A DNA stretch of 64,000 nt from Fibrobacter sp. UWT2. Its GTDB lineage: Bacteria; Fibrobacterota; Fibrobacteria; Fibrobacterales; Fibrobacteraceae. Within the stretch, counting starts at the first letter, position 1; every line of letters begins with the position of its first letter. Below, piece after piece: positions 16,478 through 24,609 of this stretch. The translations under genes and the position numbers were made by a program. The notes under the pieces are model-generated. The model was given only the letters and a program-made list of their open reading frames with translations. It was not told the origin of the DNA and did no database searches. The stretch covers positions 124,001 through 188,000 of the forward strand of contig NZ_FRBF01000004.1 of assembly GCF_900142545.1 (NCBI RefSeq), in the 5' to 3' direction.

Positions 16478-17404
16478 ATGACTCTACAACAATTACGTTA
16501 TGCCATCGGCATTGCAGAAACCGGTTCCTTTAACAAGGCCGCCGAAAAGCTTTATATTTCGCAGCCGTCGCTGACCGCTGCCATCAAGGACCTTGAAGAT
16601 GAACTGAACATCCTCATCTTTAACCGTACCAGTCGTGGCGTCAAGCTCACTAACGAAGGCGAAGAATTCATTGCCTACGCCCGCGAACTTTACCACCATT
16701 ACGAATCGGTGCTCGACAAGTACGGCAAAATCGGCAAGCGCAAAAAGAAGTTCGGCGTCTCGACGCAGCATTACTCCTTTGCGGTCAAGAGCTTTGTGGA
16801 AACGGTCAAACTCTTCGATACCGACAAGTACGAATTTGCTATCCGCGAAACCCGCACCAAAGAAGTCATCGAAGATGTGGCCTCTTTCAAGAGCGATATC
16901 GGTATCCTTTACCTGAGCGATTTCAACCGCAAGATTATCATGAATTTGCTGAATGCTCGCGACCTCGCTTTCCATAAGCTCATCGACTGTAAGGCCTATG
17001 TGTATTTGTGGAAGGGCCACCCGCTTGCCAACAACAAGTTCATTACGCTCGATGAACTGGCCGAATACCCGTGCCTTTCTTTTGAACAGGGTGACAACAG
17101 CTCGTTTTATTTTGCCGAAGAAATCCTGAGTACGAACGAATACAAGCGAACCATCAAGGCAAACGACCGTGCCACCATGCTGAACTTGATGATTGGCCTG
17201 AACGGTTACACGCTTTGCTCCGGCATTATCTGCGAAGAGCTGAACGGTTCCGATTACTTGGCTGTGCCCTTCAAGGACAAGAGCGAAGAATCCCGCCGCG
17301 TTATGGAAATCGGCTACATCGCAAAGCGCAACATGCTGCTTGGCTTGGTGGGCGAACGCTATGTTGAAGAACTGCAACGTTACCTGGCGACCTGTTCGTC
17401 GTAA
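16478..17404 (+). CDS. LysR-family transcriptional regulator
   Basis: 308 residues. The N-terminal winged helix-turn-helix (about 1-62) reads as a typical LysR domain: LRYAIGIAETGSFNKAA, LYISQPSLTAAIKDLE and LIFNRTSRGVKLTNEG. A substrate-binding-like effector domain follows from about residue 90. GGAGG lies 9 bases before the ATG. Its position between trpGD and the cytX-trpCF pair, each with its own promoter, suggests it controls one or both, and the dyad over its own -35 fits autoregulation. The effector is unknown; a tryptophan-pathway or pyrimidine-precursor metabolite would be a guess. Confidence 0.85.
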   Translation: MTLQQLRYAIGIAETGSFNKAAEKLYISQPSLTAAIKDLEDELNILIFNRTSRGVKLTNEGEEFIAYARELYHHYESVLDKYGKIGKRKKKFGVSTQHYSFAVKSFVETVKLFDTDKYEFAIRETRTKEVIEDVASFKSDIGILYLSDFNRKIIMNLLNARDLAFHKLIDCKAYVYLWKGHPLANNKFITLDELAEYPCLSFEQGDNSSFYFAEEILSTNEYKRTIKANDRATMLNLMIGLNGYTLCSGIICEELNGSDYLAVPFKDKSEESRRVMEIGYIAKRNMLLGLVGERYVEELQRYLATCSS

Positions 17405-17452
17405 TAGCTACGAACTATAACAGAACATCAAAAAGAAGTATTAAACTATTCC

Positions 17453-17481
17453 TTGAGTTCTAAGATGGGCTTTACTATTAT
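17453..17481 (+). promoter_or_regulatory. Promoter of cytX-trpCF
   Basis: TTGAGT (17453-17458), 17-base spacer, TATTAT (17476-17481), 32 bases before the GTG start. No leader peptide or terminator is visible here, unlike the trpE and trpB promoters. Confidence 0.5.
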
Positions 17482-17513
17482 TGGCTTGTCTTTAGAATTT
17501 ATGGAGGTGCATT

Positions 17514-18704
17514 GTGGAAAAGCGCACGAATCTTTTAACGAATGGAGTCATCTGGTTTGGGGTGGCTATCTCGGTTTCCGAAATCGAAGCCGGTATTGAA
17601 ATCGGGGCTGCCTCCTCTTACGATTCTGTTTGGCTCCCGCTGATTTTGGGCCATATTCTGGGCGGCATTTTGCTGTTCTTCGTGGGCCTTATCGGCGCCC
17701 GCGTCCGCCTGAATGCCATGGAAACGACCGCATCTGTCTACGGCTCTTACGGTTCTAAGTTCTTCGCCTCGCTGAACTTGTTCCAGTTGATTGCTTGGAT
17801 TGCTGTGCTGAATGCGCAAGGGGCGTCTGTCTTGGCGGGTCTCAATCTCCCGATTTCTTTCCCGCTGACTTGCGTGATTCTTGCGGTGCTGATTGCCATT
17901 TGGGTCTTTGTGGGGCTTCGCCGTTTTGCGAAAGTCACGACGGTGGTGATGGCGGTTCTGACGGTGCTCTTGATTGTGCTGACGGCCAAGTTGTTCGGTG
18001 TCGGAACATCGAGTGCGCCTGCTGCAGAACATGCGCTGAGCTTCTGGAATATCTTTGAAATTTCGATGGCGCTTCCGCTTTCTTGGTTGCCGGTGATTTC
18101 GGACTACACCAAGGATGTCGAAAAGCCGACGCGCGCTACGGCGGTCTCTGCGATTGCCTACTCGGTGGCAAGTTTCTGGATGTACTTTATTGGGCTTCAG
18201 ATTGCGGCAGCCGGAGTCGGTAACGATATCGCCCGCGCCATTTTGCTTGCGGGCCTTGGAATCCCGGGAATCATTATCGTTGTGCTTTCGACTGTGACCA
18301 CCAACTTCTTGGCGGCTAACTCTGCTGGCGAATCGGCCAAGGCCATTGTCCATAAGTTGAATCCGAAAATCACGGGTGTCGTGGTGAGCGGTATCAGCGC
18401 AGTCCTTGCCATTTCGGGCATTATGGATCATTACATCGGATTCCTTTACCTGATTGCCTCGGTGTTTGCCCCGATGGCGGCTGTACTCCTGGTTTCGTTT
18501 TTCTTGGCGAAAAATCACCAGGTGGGCCATAAGTACTGGATTTTGAACTTATTCGCATGGTTGGTGGGCTTTGCCGTTTATCAAGTCACGTCGCACCTGG
18601 ATTCTGTAATTCTTGGCCCCACGCTTCTTTCTATCCTGGCGTCGGCCATAATTTCCTATCTTTTCTCTAAAGCCTTGACTTTGAAGCCTAAGGGAAATTC
18701 ATGA
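17514..18704 (+). CDS. cytX: NCS1-family transporter, CytX-like
   Basis: 396 residues with about twelve hydrophobic helices, no signal peptide. The opening NLLTNGVIWFGVAISVSEIEAG and the middle LSWLPVISDYTKD are typical of the nucleobase:cation symporter-1 family, closest to the CytX branch proposed to import hydroxymethylpyrimidine. GTG start with GGAGGT 5 bases upstream. The gene overlaps trpCF by 4 bases (ATGA), so both are translated together. The thiamine assignment is by family only; no TPP riboswitch is seen, and placement in the trp cluster leaves room for a Trp-related substrate. Confidence 0.7.
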   Translation: MEKRTNLLTNGVIWFGVAISVSEIEAGIEIGAASSYDSVWLPLILGHILGGILLFFVGLIGARVRLNAMETTASVYGSYGSKFFASLNLFQLIAWIAVLNAQGASVLAGLNLPISFPLTCVILAVLIAIWVFVGLRRFAKVTTVVMAVLTVLLIVLTAKLFGVGTSSAPAAEHALSFWNIFEISMALPLSWLPVISDYTKDVEKPTRATAVSAIAYSVASFWMYFIGLQIAAAGVGNDIARAILLAGLGIPGIIIVVLSTVTTNFLAANSAGESAKAIVHKLNPKITGVVVSGISAVLAISGIMDHYIGFLYLIASVFAPMAAVLLVSFFLAKNHQVGHKYWILNLFAWLVGFAVYQVTSHLDSVILGPTLLSILASAIISYLFSKALTLKPKGNS

Positions 18705-20218
18705 GCGAAGACATTTTAGCCAAAATCGTACGTATGCGCCGCGAAGATATTTCGCGGTTGGGTTTGAATTTCGGAATTGAAATTCCCGAAAAACGCCGTG
18801 GCGGTCATACCGAATTTCTTGGGAACGCCGGTGCGATTCTTGAAGTCAAGCGAGCATCGCCTTCTAAGGGCGATATTGCGCCGGACTTGGACCCCGTAGC
18901 GCTGGCGACGACTTATGCCGAGGCCCATGCGCAGGCAGTTTCGGTGCTTACCGAAAGCAATTTCTTTAAGGGTTCGCTCCGCGACTTGATTGCGGTTGCC
19001 GACTTGATGGAACGCCGCCGTCAGCAGGGCTTGCATGCGTGTGCCGTACTTCGCAAAGATTTCCTCTTGTTCGAGGATGAAATCGATATTGCTTACCGTT
19101 GCGGTGCCGATGCGGTGCTCTTGATTGCCCGTATTTTGGATGATGAACAGCTTGTGAAGATGGCGAAACGTGCGCAGTCTTTTGACATGCAGGCTTTTGT
19201 CGAAGTTCGCGAAGTCGATGACTTGCGCAAGCTGAAAGTCGTGACCGAAGCCCTTGGCGAAGCTGCTGCCAAGACGATTGTCGCTGGCGTGAATTCTCGC
19301 GATTTGGCGACCTTCCATACGGACCTGCTGGTGCCGGCGTCGGTGCGTAGCAAACTTCCGGCCAAGGCTGTTTTTGAATCTGGAATTTTATGCCCGGCCG
19401 ATGCGACTTATGCGCGCAACCTCGGCTTTACGGGAATCTTGGTGGGCGAGGCTGTTGCCAAGAACCCACCGCTTGCTAAAGAAGTGGTGCATGCGTTTGA
19501 ATCGGGCTCCGAAAATGCCCGCGGCAAGTTCTGGAAAAAGTTTGCAGAGCGCAAGGCTGTCAAAAAGGCGGGCCCGCTCGTTAAAATTTGTGGCATTACC
19601 CGCGACGAAGATGGAAAGCTTGCCGCTGAACTCGGTGCCGATATGCTCGGATTCGTGTTCAGCACTACCAAGCGCTTGACTACTGAAGAATTCGTGCGCA
19701 GTTTTGCCGAAAAGATCCGCGTGTGTCATCCTGAGCGCAGTGCAAACGGAGTCGAAGGATCTCCGCTCCTTGTTGGCGTCATCACCGATCCCGAATCCGT
19801 TGAAGGCAAAACCGCTATTAAGCTTGCCAAAGAAGGCGTGCTTGATGCAGTCCAGCTTCATGGTGTCGAACCGAAAAATGCGGACTTTGCATACTATTGT
19901 GCCGCCCGTGTTGGCGAAGAATCCGATTTCGACAAGGTAGCTGCTCTCCGCAAGAATGGCGAACCCCGCATTCTCTTGGATGCCAAGGTCGAAAGAATCC
20001 CTGGCGGTACGGGCAAGACCATTCCCGAAAACCTGCTTCGCGAAAAAGCGGGCGAGTTACCGCTCTGGCTTGCTGGCGGCATCACGCCTGAAAATGTGGG
20101 CGCGATTGTCCAAAAGTTCCACCCGGAACTCGTCGATGTCTCCAGCGGTGTCGAAGACGCACCCGGCATCAAGAATGCACAAAAAATAAGCGCGTTGTTC
20201 AACGCGCTTGAGAAGTGA
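18701..20218 (+). CDS. trpCF: Fused indole-3-glycerol-phosphate synthase and phosphoribosylanthranilate isomerase
   Basis: 505 residues carrying two steps of tryptophan synthesis. TrpC (1 to about 260) shows EVKRASPSKGDIAPD, SVLTESNFFKGSL, VLRKDFL and ESGILCP. TrpF (about 292-505) shows VKICGITRDEDGKLAAELGADMLGF (cited by its ends KICGITR and GADMLGF), AVQLHG, LLDAK and WLAGGITPENV. Between the first helix and the second strand of TrpF a 13-15 residue insert VCHPERSANGVEGSP is encoded by a dispersed repeat. ATG overlaps cytX by 4 bases. The last codons also contain a hairpin that acts as terminator for the opposite strand. Confidence 0.95.
   Translation: MSEDILAKIVRMRREDISRLGLNFGIEIPEKRRGGHTEFLGNAGAILEVKRASPSKGDIAPDLDPVALATTYAEAHAQAVSVLTESNFFKGSLRDLIAVADLMERRRQQGLHACAVLRKDFLLFEDEIDIAYRCGADAVLLIARILDDEQLVKMAKRAQSFDMQAFVEVREVDDLRKLKVVTEALGEAAAKTIVAGVNSRDLATFHTDLLVPASVRSKLPAKAVFESGILCPADATYARNLGFTGILVGEAVAKNPPLAKEVVHAFESGSENARGKFWKKFAERKAVKKAGPLVKICGITRDEDGKLAAELGADMLGFVFSTTKRLTTEEFVRSFAEKIRVCHPERSANGVEGSPLLVGVITDPESVEGKTAIKLAKEGVLDAVQLHGVEPKNADFAYYCAARVGEESDFDKVAALRKNGEPRILLDAKVERIPGGTGKTIPENLLREKAGELPLWLAGGITPENVGAIVQKFHPELVDVSSGVEDAPGIKNAQKISALFNALEK
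19724..19764. repeat. Dispersed repeat copy inside trpF
   Basis: TGTCATCCTGAGCG ... GTCGAAGGATCT, matching the ends of the intergenic copy at 29638-29682. It is in frame and adds about 14 residues to the TrpF domain. Outer ends ATCCT/AGGAT are inverted. Confidence 0.75.
20180..20209 (-). terminator. Terminator for the lipoprotein operon, inside trpCF
   Basis: Perfect 10-bp stem AAGCGCGTTG-TT-CAACGCGCTT (20188-20209). On the minus strand it is followed by ATTTTTTG, so it should stop transcripts coming from the lipoprotein gene that ends at 20236. It lies in the last codons of trpCF. Confidence 0.65.
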
Positions 20219-20235
20219 TTCACAAGCCCTAAATT

Positions 20236-20694
20236 CTAGTAAAGGACTTCGTATTCGTCATCATCGGATTCTGTTTCGATGATGACGGTTTTTGTTACTT
20301 TTGTGTGGCTGGCTTTAGCGGGTCGCGGAGCGGGTTCTTGAACGGGCTCATTTTTTTCGACTTTTTGCCCATAATCGCGAGCAAGTCTTGCGCTGCGTTC
20401 CTGCTCCTTGACTTCTTCACACCGGTCATGGTCGTAATAATAAGCGGTAAAACGCCCTCCGACGCCGTCAATAACAACGGGAATCCAAATGAGGGGTGCT
20501 CCTAGAAAGAGATCCAGAAACAGCATTCCTCCACGAAAGCCACTTTCGTAGCAAGCCGTTTTTTCGCTACTGCCAGAAACCATTCCCTGAAATTCTTCGC
20601 GGGACAAATCCGGATGGCGAGGGGGAATGAGCGTGGCGCAAGAACTCATGAGGAGTCCGATACAGAGAAGTATGGCAAAAGAGATTTTTTTCAT
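20236..20694 (-). CDS. Small lipoprotein, unknown function
   Basis: 152 residues from ATG 20694, which has AAGGAG 8 bases upstream; an earlier ATG at 20727 would overlap the preceding gene and spoil the signal peptide. Signal MKKISFAILLCIGLLMSS-C, lipobox MSSC. A hydrophobic stretch GGMLFLDLFLGAPLIWIPVVIDG (residues about 53-75; cited ends GGMLFLD and VVIDG) may be a membrane-associated hairpin, followed by a charged tail rich in Lys, Pro and acidic residues ending ESDDDEYEVLY. Third gene of a minus-strand run with 20706-21611 and 21624-23108. Not assigned to a known family. Confidence 0.7.
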   Translation of the reverse strand: MKKISFAILLCIGLLMSSCATLIPPRHPDLSREEFQGMVSGSSEKTACYESGFRGGMLFLDLFLGAPLIWIPVVIDGVGGRFTAYYYDHDRCEEVKEQERSARLARDYGQKVEKNEPVQEPAPRPAKASHTKVTKTVIIETESDDDEYEVLY

Positions 20695-20705
20695 AGAGTC
20701 TCTCC

Positions 20706-21611
20706 TTAATACAGGTACCATTCCCATTCGAGTTCGTACTTAGATGAATTGTAATCACTTTGTTCAATGGCTGAATAGTCGGTTAAATAGCCGATATTTG
20801 TTTTTGTGTAACAATAACCAGAAGACATATTGTCGTTGTCAAAAGCGTCTTTGTCGATCACGTTAGGACATATCTTGATGTCTTGTGTTCCGATGGGAAC
20901 ATCAAAAGTCGAGGTTTTGGAACCGCTCCAAGATCCTTGGTCTTGCAAGGAAAGCAGGTTGCCCGTAGACTTAGATGTGGTTTGGCCGCCAGATGCGATA
21001 AAGTAAATGGAAAAGCTTATGGTCGGGTCACCGTCGGAGTAGCTACCGCCAGCAGAAATGCCGTCCCAGTCGGCGGATTTCTGCTTGTAATAGGTGAGCG
21101 TGAATTTCATGGTCTTTTCCGTTGAAGTATGGGCTTCGACCACTTCTGTCTTTACGCTGGAACTGCTGTAAACGTATTCGCAACGGTAGCCGTAGTTGTT
21201 GCAGCAATAGGTGTTGCTCTTAGTGCTGGTTCCGTAGTAGCACTTGTCGGCTTCGCTAACATAAGCCGAACTGCTGGATTTTGCGGAAGAGCTACTGTAA
21301 CCATAGCTGCATTGGTAGCCGTAATTAGTGCAACACCAGGAATCGGAATGTGAACTGGTCCCGTAGAGGCACTTTTTGGCTTCAGTCTTTTCGCATTGGT
21401 AACCATATTTTTCACAGCATTCTTCGACGGTGAGATCCCAGTTGGTCCCATCTTTGCAATCTGATCTGTCTTCGTCATTGTTTGCTTTGGAGAATGCTCG
21501 ATCGCTTGCTTCGTCAATATCATCTTCGATGATGTCCAGCGGGCTCTCGTCTGCACATGCGACAAGGATGAGTGCAAATGAAAGGGGGCTAATATATTTC
21601 AACAAATTCAT
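20706..21611 (-). CDS. Lipoprotein with three Cys-rich YG repeats
   Basis: 301 residues, signal peptide ending FALILVAC. Residues about 50-150 contain three repeats of the pattern C-x-(D/Y)G-T ... CC-x-x-YGY-x-C: CKDGTNWDLTVEECCEKYGY, CLYGTSSHSDSWCCTNYGY and CYYGTSTKSNTYCCNNYGY. Each has four cysteines, so it is probably a small disulfide-bonded module. SSSSAKSSSSA and SSSS linkers separate the repeats from a C-terminal domain (about 155-301) with a beta-rich look (KFTLTYYKQKSADWDG). AAGGAG lies 7 bases before the ATG. It may be surface exposed. Function unknown. Confidence 0.72.
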   Translation of the reverse strand: MNLLKYISPLSFALILVACADESPLDIIEDDIDEASDRAFSKANNDEDRSDCKDGTNWDLTVEECCEKYGYQCEKTEAKKCLYGTSSHSDSWCCTNYGYQCSYGYSSSSAKSSSSAYVSEADKCYYGTSTKSNTYCCNNYGYRCEYVYSSSSVKTEVVEAHTSTEKTMKFTLTYYKQKSADWDGISAGGSYSDGDPTISFSIYFIASGGQTTSKSTGNLLSLQDQGSWSGSKTSTFDVPIGTQDIKICPNVIDKDAFDNDNMSSGYCYTKTNIGYLTDYSAIEQSDYNSSKYELEWEWYLY

Positions 21612-21623
21612 ATTACACTCCTT

Positions 21624-23108
21624 TTACCATGCGAAATCCATACTGATACGCCAGGTTAGACCGTCTGAATCGTCACAGTAATAGTTGTTGTTTGTATCGA
21701 TATTGGTGACGATCGAAACAGGCAGGAACTGCCATTGTAGCGATACGCGTCTGGAAAGTTCTATGCCGAAACCAACATAGGTCAACAATTCCCAATCGGA
21801 TGCGGCGTAAAAGTCATTGTGGGACTTGTCTATGCTGTAATCATCGTATCGCCATTCCCAAGTGACATCATATTCCGCCCAGATGTAAATCGGTTTACGC
21901 ACATGGACACTGGCGCTAATGAAGGGACTGATTGTTCCTGCCTTATCGAGGGGGAAACCGAAACGAAATTGTAAGGGAATTTCGAGCATAAGGTTATGGT
22001 AATCGATTCCGCCTTCGCTATTGCTGATTCCGGAAAAATAACCGTACAAATCGTAGCCTTCAAATTCATATTCTGCATGATGGTAAACTAGATTCGCTCC
22101 TGTCTGGAAACTTCCCCAGTTGTAAAAATACGAGCGAATCATAAATCCCAGATTTACGCCCCATTGCTTGTCGGGATGCACGTTGTAGTTCGCAAACTCT
22201 TTTTCTAGATAGCTTTCGAATGCGATAGAGAGTCCCATGTAGGGGTTAGCGTGCTTATTTAATTTGGTGGAAGAATCCTTTGCGACAGAATCTTTTGCGG
22301 GGGTGGCGGCAATAATTACGCTGTCTTTAGGAGCCTCATTAACAGTGGAGTCTTGTTCGACAATAGGCTTTTGGGCGAGGTCCTGAATTTCGATTAAGGA
22401 CATGTCTTCGCTTTTTATTTTTACCAAGACACTACAAGGTTCAGCATGCTCTTTTTTGCTGCAGAATTCAAAAACAGAATTTGCCGATGCTTGAACGGTC
22501 TGCATTTGATTGAGAAATTTATCGACGGCGGCGATGCTGTCAGCTACTGCTTTTTCAGCAAGCATGCGTTCCTGTTCAGCGTATGCGGAACATTTGCATT
22601 GTGCTTCGACTTTTTCGCATGTTGAACTGGATTCGCCCTGGTTTTCGGAGTCGCATAAACCGCAGAAGTTTTTGCATTCTTCGCTGATCGGCGGCAGAAG
22701 AGATTCTTGCGGAGTTTGTTCGGGCTCTTTTGTGACTGCGGCCTTGTTTCCCTTCTTGGCGCGGATATGCCCTAATTGGCCGTTGTCTACGGTTACCTCA
22801 AAAGTGCAGGTGTCGCTTTTGCAGTTTTTCTGTATAATGTCTGCTAATTTGCGAACGTCGATGCTTTGCAGGGAGTCTTTGCGTGCTTTTTCTTGTTCCA
22901 GGGAATCTGCACGAGCGACGGCGGCAAGGGAATCCTGCTTCAAACTGTCCAAAATGACGGGGCAGTTTCCGCAGACTTGATCGACCTTGGAACAGGTCTC
23001 GTTTTCAGGATTTAGGGAGCAATCTACGCATAATTGTACGCAGAGACCGTCTGCAAAAGAAACTGTTGCGGCCAACATAACGGCCATGATGAACAATATT
23101 TTGTTCAT
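21624..23108 (-). CDS. Outer-membrane beta-barrel protein with Cys-rich N-terminus
   Basis: 494 residues. Cleavable signal peptide MNKILFIMAVMLAATVSFA-D. The N-terminal periplasmic part has two related cysteine motifs, CVQLCVDCSLN...CSKVDQVCGNCP and CKNFCGLCDSE...CEKVEAQCKCS, each followed by an alanine-rich helical segment. A DSTVNE/KDSV-rich linker leads to a C-terminal barrel (about 300-494) of alternating strands such as KQWGVNLGFMIRSYF and VSLQWQFLPVSIV, ending in MDFAW with the aromatic last residue typical of barrel proteins. First gene of a run with two lipoproteins, gaps 12 and 11 bases. Function unknown. Confidence 0.7.
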   Translation of the reverse strand: MNKILFIMAVMLAATVSFADGLCVQLCVDCSLNPENETCSKVDQVCGNCPVILDSLKQDSLAAVARADSLEQEKARKDSLQSIDVRKLADIIQKNCKSDTCTFEVTVDNGQLGHIRAKKGNKAAVTKEPEQTPQESLLPPISEECKNFCGLCDSENQGESSSTCEKVEAQCKCSAYAEQERMLAEKAVADSIAAVDKFLNQMQTVQASANSVFEFCSKKEHAEPCSVLVKIKSEDMSLIEIQDLAQKPIVEQDSTVNEAPKDSVIIAATPAKDSVAKDSSTKLNKHANPYMGLSIAFESYLEKEFANYNVHPDKQWGVNLGFMIRSYFYNWGSFQTGANLVYHHAEYEFEGYDLYGYFSGISNSEGGIDYHNLMLEIPLQFRFGFPLDKAGTISPFISASVHVRKPIYIWAEYDVTWEWRYDDYSIDKSHNDFYAASDWELLTYVGFGIELSRRVSLQWQFLPVSIVTNIDTNNNYYCDDSDGLTWRISMDFAW

Positions 23109-23265
23109 GGGGGTCCTCGGTTAGGGGAAGGAGTTTTTGTAAATATACTTAAACCATTTGCCATATTCAAGTGCTTAAAAAACGCTAATTTCGACAGAAT
23201 GATAAAAATCACCATTTGGGTTTTACGGAAAAAAGAAATTTTTACAAAAATCTTACGCTAACCTA

Positions 23266-23294
23266 TTGACAGACAACGGATTAGTATATATATT
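23266..23294 (+). promoter_or_regulatory. Promoter of the pyrophosphatase-lipoprotein leader
   Basis: TTGACA (23266-23271), exactly 17 bases, TATATT (23289-23294): a textbook sigma-70-type promoter. The leader ATG follows 13 bases after the -10 box. Confidence 0.7.
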
Positions 23295-23306
23295 GAAGAC
23301 ATAAAG

Positions 23307-23428
23307 ATGAAATTGGCAATCCGCTTTGACGCTAGCGCCGCTATCGACGAGGTTCTCAAGGAGGGATTTAGGCTTGCCATTTCATCAAGTGTTTAACAGA
23401 AGACTCTCGATTGTCGAGAGTCTTTCTT
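23307..23428 (+). promoter_or_regulatory. Attenuator-like leader without Trp codons
   Basis: Starts with a 29-codon open frame (23307-23396, MKLAIRFDASAAIDEV...). Its two ends resemble the trpB leader: GCAATCCGCTTT near the start and ATTTCATCAAGTGTTT near the end. TTGCCA (23374-23379) can pair with TGGCAA (23314-23319), matching a stem in the trp leaders. A terminator-like hairpin AGACTCTCGA-TTG-TCGAGAGTCT (23401-23423) followed by TTCTTAT lies only 17 bases before the start of the lipoprotein gene. No run of one amino-acid codon is present, so the signal sensed is not clear. Confidence 0.6.
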
Positions 23429-23439
23429 ATATTTATGGC

Positions 23440-24609
23440 ATGAAAGATAAATTTTTGTCGAATTTGTTTTTGGGGGTGGCGATGGGAACCCTGATATGTG
23501 CTTGTGGAGATGATTCTTCTACTGGGCAGAATGCGAGTTGTAAGTGTGATTTTGAATTTAAAGAAAGTATCGCGGCTATGGATTGGGGGGATGATACGAC
23601 GTATGTGTTCGGGCACAAGACTCCCGATGTGGATGCGGTGACGTCGTCCTTGGCTTATGCGGCGTTGATGCGTGCCATGGGGCACAATGCGGTTGCGAAG
23701 GTTTCGAGTCCTGTTAATCGAGAGACAGAGTTCGTTGCGAAACAGTTGGGATTTGAATTGCCAGATGAAATGGTGTCGGTGAAGCCTGGTACTAGGCTCA
23801 TTTTGACCGACCATGCTGAGTACGTACAGTCTGTTGACGGGGCGCATGAGGCGAAAATTCTGCAGATTATCGATCACCATACGCCGGGGGATATTGATGC
23901 GGATTCTTCTGCTTATGTGCGGCGAGAACTTTGGGGGTCTACTTGTACGCTGATAAAGTATCTTTATCAGGAGGCTGATGTAAAGTTGGACGATGAGGTT
24001 GCTAAAATCTTGCTCGCGGGGATTCTCTCTGATACGCGGAACTTGACCAAGGTAAATACGACCCGTGCGGATAGCGTTGTGCTCGGTGAGTTGATGAATC
24101 TGCTTAAGATGTCCTCAGATAGTGTGCGGAGTCTTTTTAGGGGAATGTCTGACGCTTCACACGATATGAGCGGGATGACCGACAAGGAAATTTTCCTGGC
24201 GGATTATAAGGATTATACTATCGGCGGCTTTGATTTGGGTATCGCGAGTGAAAATTGGTATGACGATTCGACCAAGGATGAATTTTTTGAACGGATGTTT
24301 GCGGTCATGCCGGAAATTGCCAAGGAAAAGGACCGTGATATTCTATTGTCTAAGGTGGACTTGCATACGCTAAATCCGGATCCGGCGGCTTCGGAAGATA
24401 GCCTGTATTTGAATGCCGGTACCTATATTTTGTACTATGGGGTAGGCGATTATGCTGAAAAGGCGAAGAAAATCGCCGAAAGCGCATTCGGGGAATCCGT
24501 GAAAGACGGAATTTGCTATTCTGCGGAAACGTTGAGCCGCAAGACGCACGTAGTACCCATGGTTACGGATGCAATAGAAAAAAATTCAGCTCAACCCCTT
24601 GCCAAATAG
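23440..24609 (+). CDS. Family II inorganic pyrophosphatase-like DHH lipoprotein
   Basis: 389 residues. ATG 23440 gives a lipoprotein signal, MKDKFLSNLFLGVAMGTLICA-C, then a DHH/DHHA2 protein with the full set of metal-binding motifs of family II (Mn-dependent) pyrophosphatases: GHKTPDVDAV (H-x3-D-x-D), LTDHAEYVQS, IIDHHTPGD, LSDTRNLTKVNTT, and the DHHA2 signature SRKTHVVP near residue 375. Known family II enzymes are cytoplasmic and hydrolyse PPi or, in relatives, polyphosphate or cyclic dinucleotides; the substrate outside the inner membrane is open. It lies between a trp-type leader and the trpB leader. Confidence 0.82.
   Translation: MKDKFLSNLFLGVAMGTLICACGDDSSTGQNASCKCDFEFKESIAAMDWGDDTTYVFGHKTPDVDAVTSSLAYAALMRAMGHNAVAKVSSPVNRETEFVAKQLGFELPDEMVSVKPGTRLILTDHAEYVQSVDGAHEAKILQIIDHHTPGDIDADSSAYVRRELWGSTCTLIKYLYQEADVKLDDEVAKILLAGILSDTRNLTKVNTTRADSVVLGELMNLLKMSSDSVRSLFRGMSDASHDMSGMTDKEIFLADYKDYTIGGFDLGIASENWYDDSTKDEFFERMFAVMPEIAKEKDRDILLSKVDLHTLNPDPAASEDSLYLNAGTYILYYGVGDYAEKAKKIAESAFGESVKDGICYSAETLSRKTHVVPMVTDAIEKNSAQPLAK

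Noticed and set aside
17405-17513. TPP riboswitch before the CytX-like gene
   Set aside because: The 109-base gap has no THI-box-like conserved segments and is mostly taken up by a promoter and ribosome site.
20883-21353. Plus-strand open frames of 74-80 codons opposite the Cys-rich lipoprotein
   Set aside because: No ribosome site or conserved feature; they are reverse readings of the repeat region.
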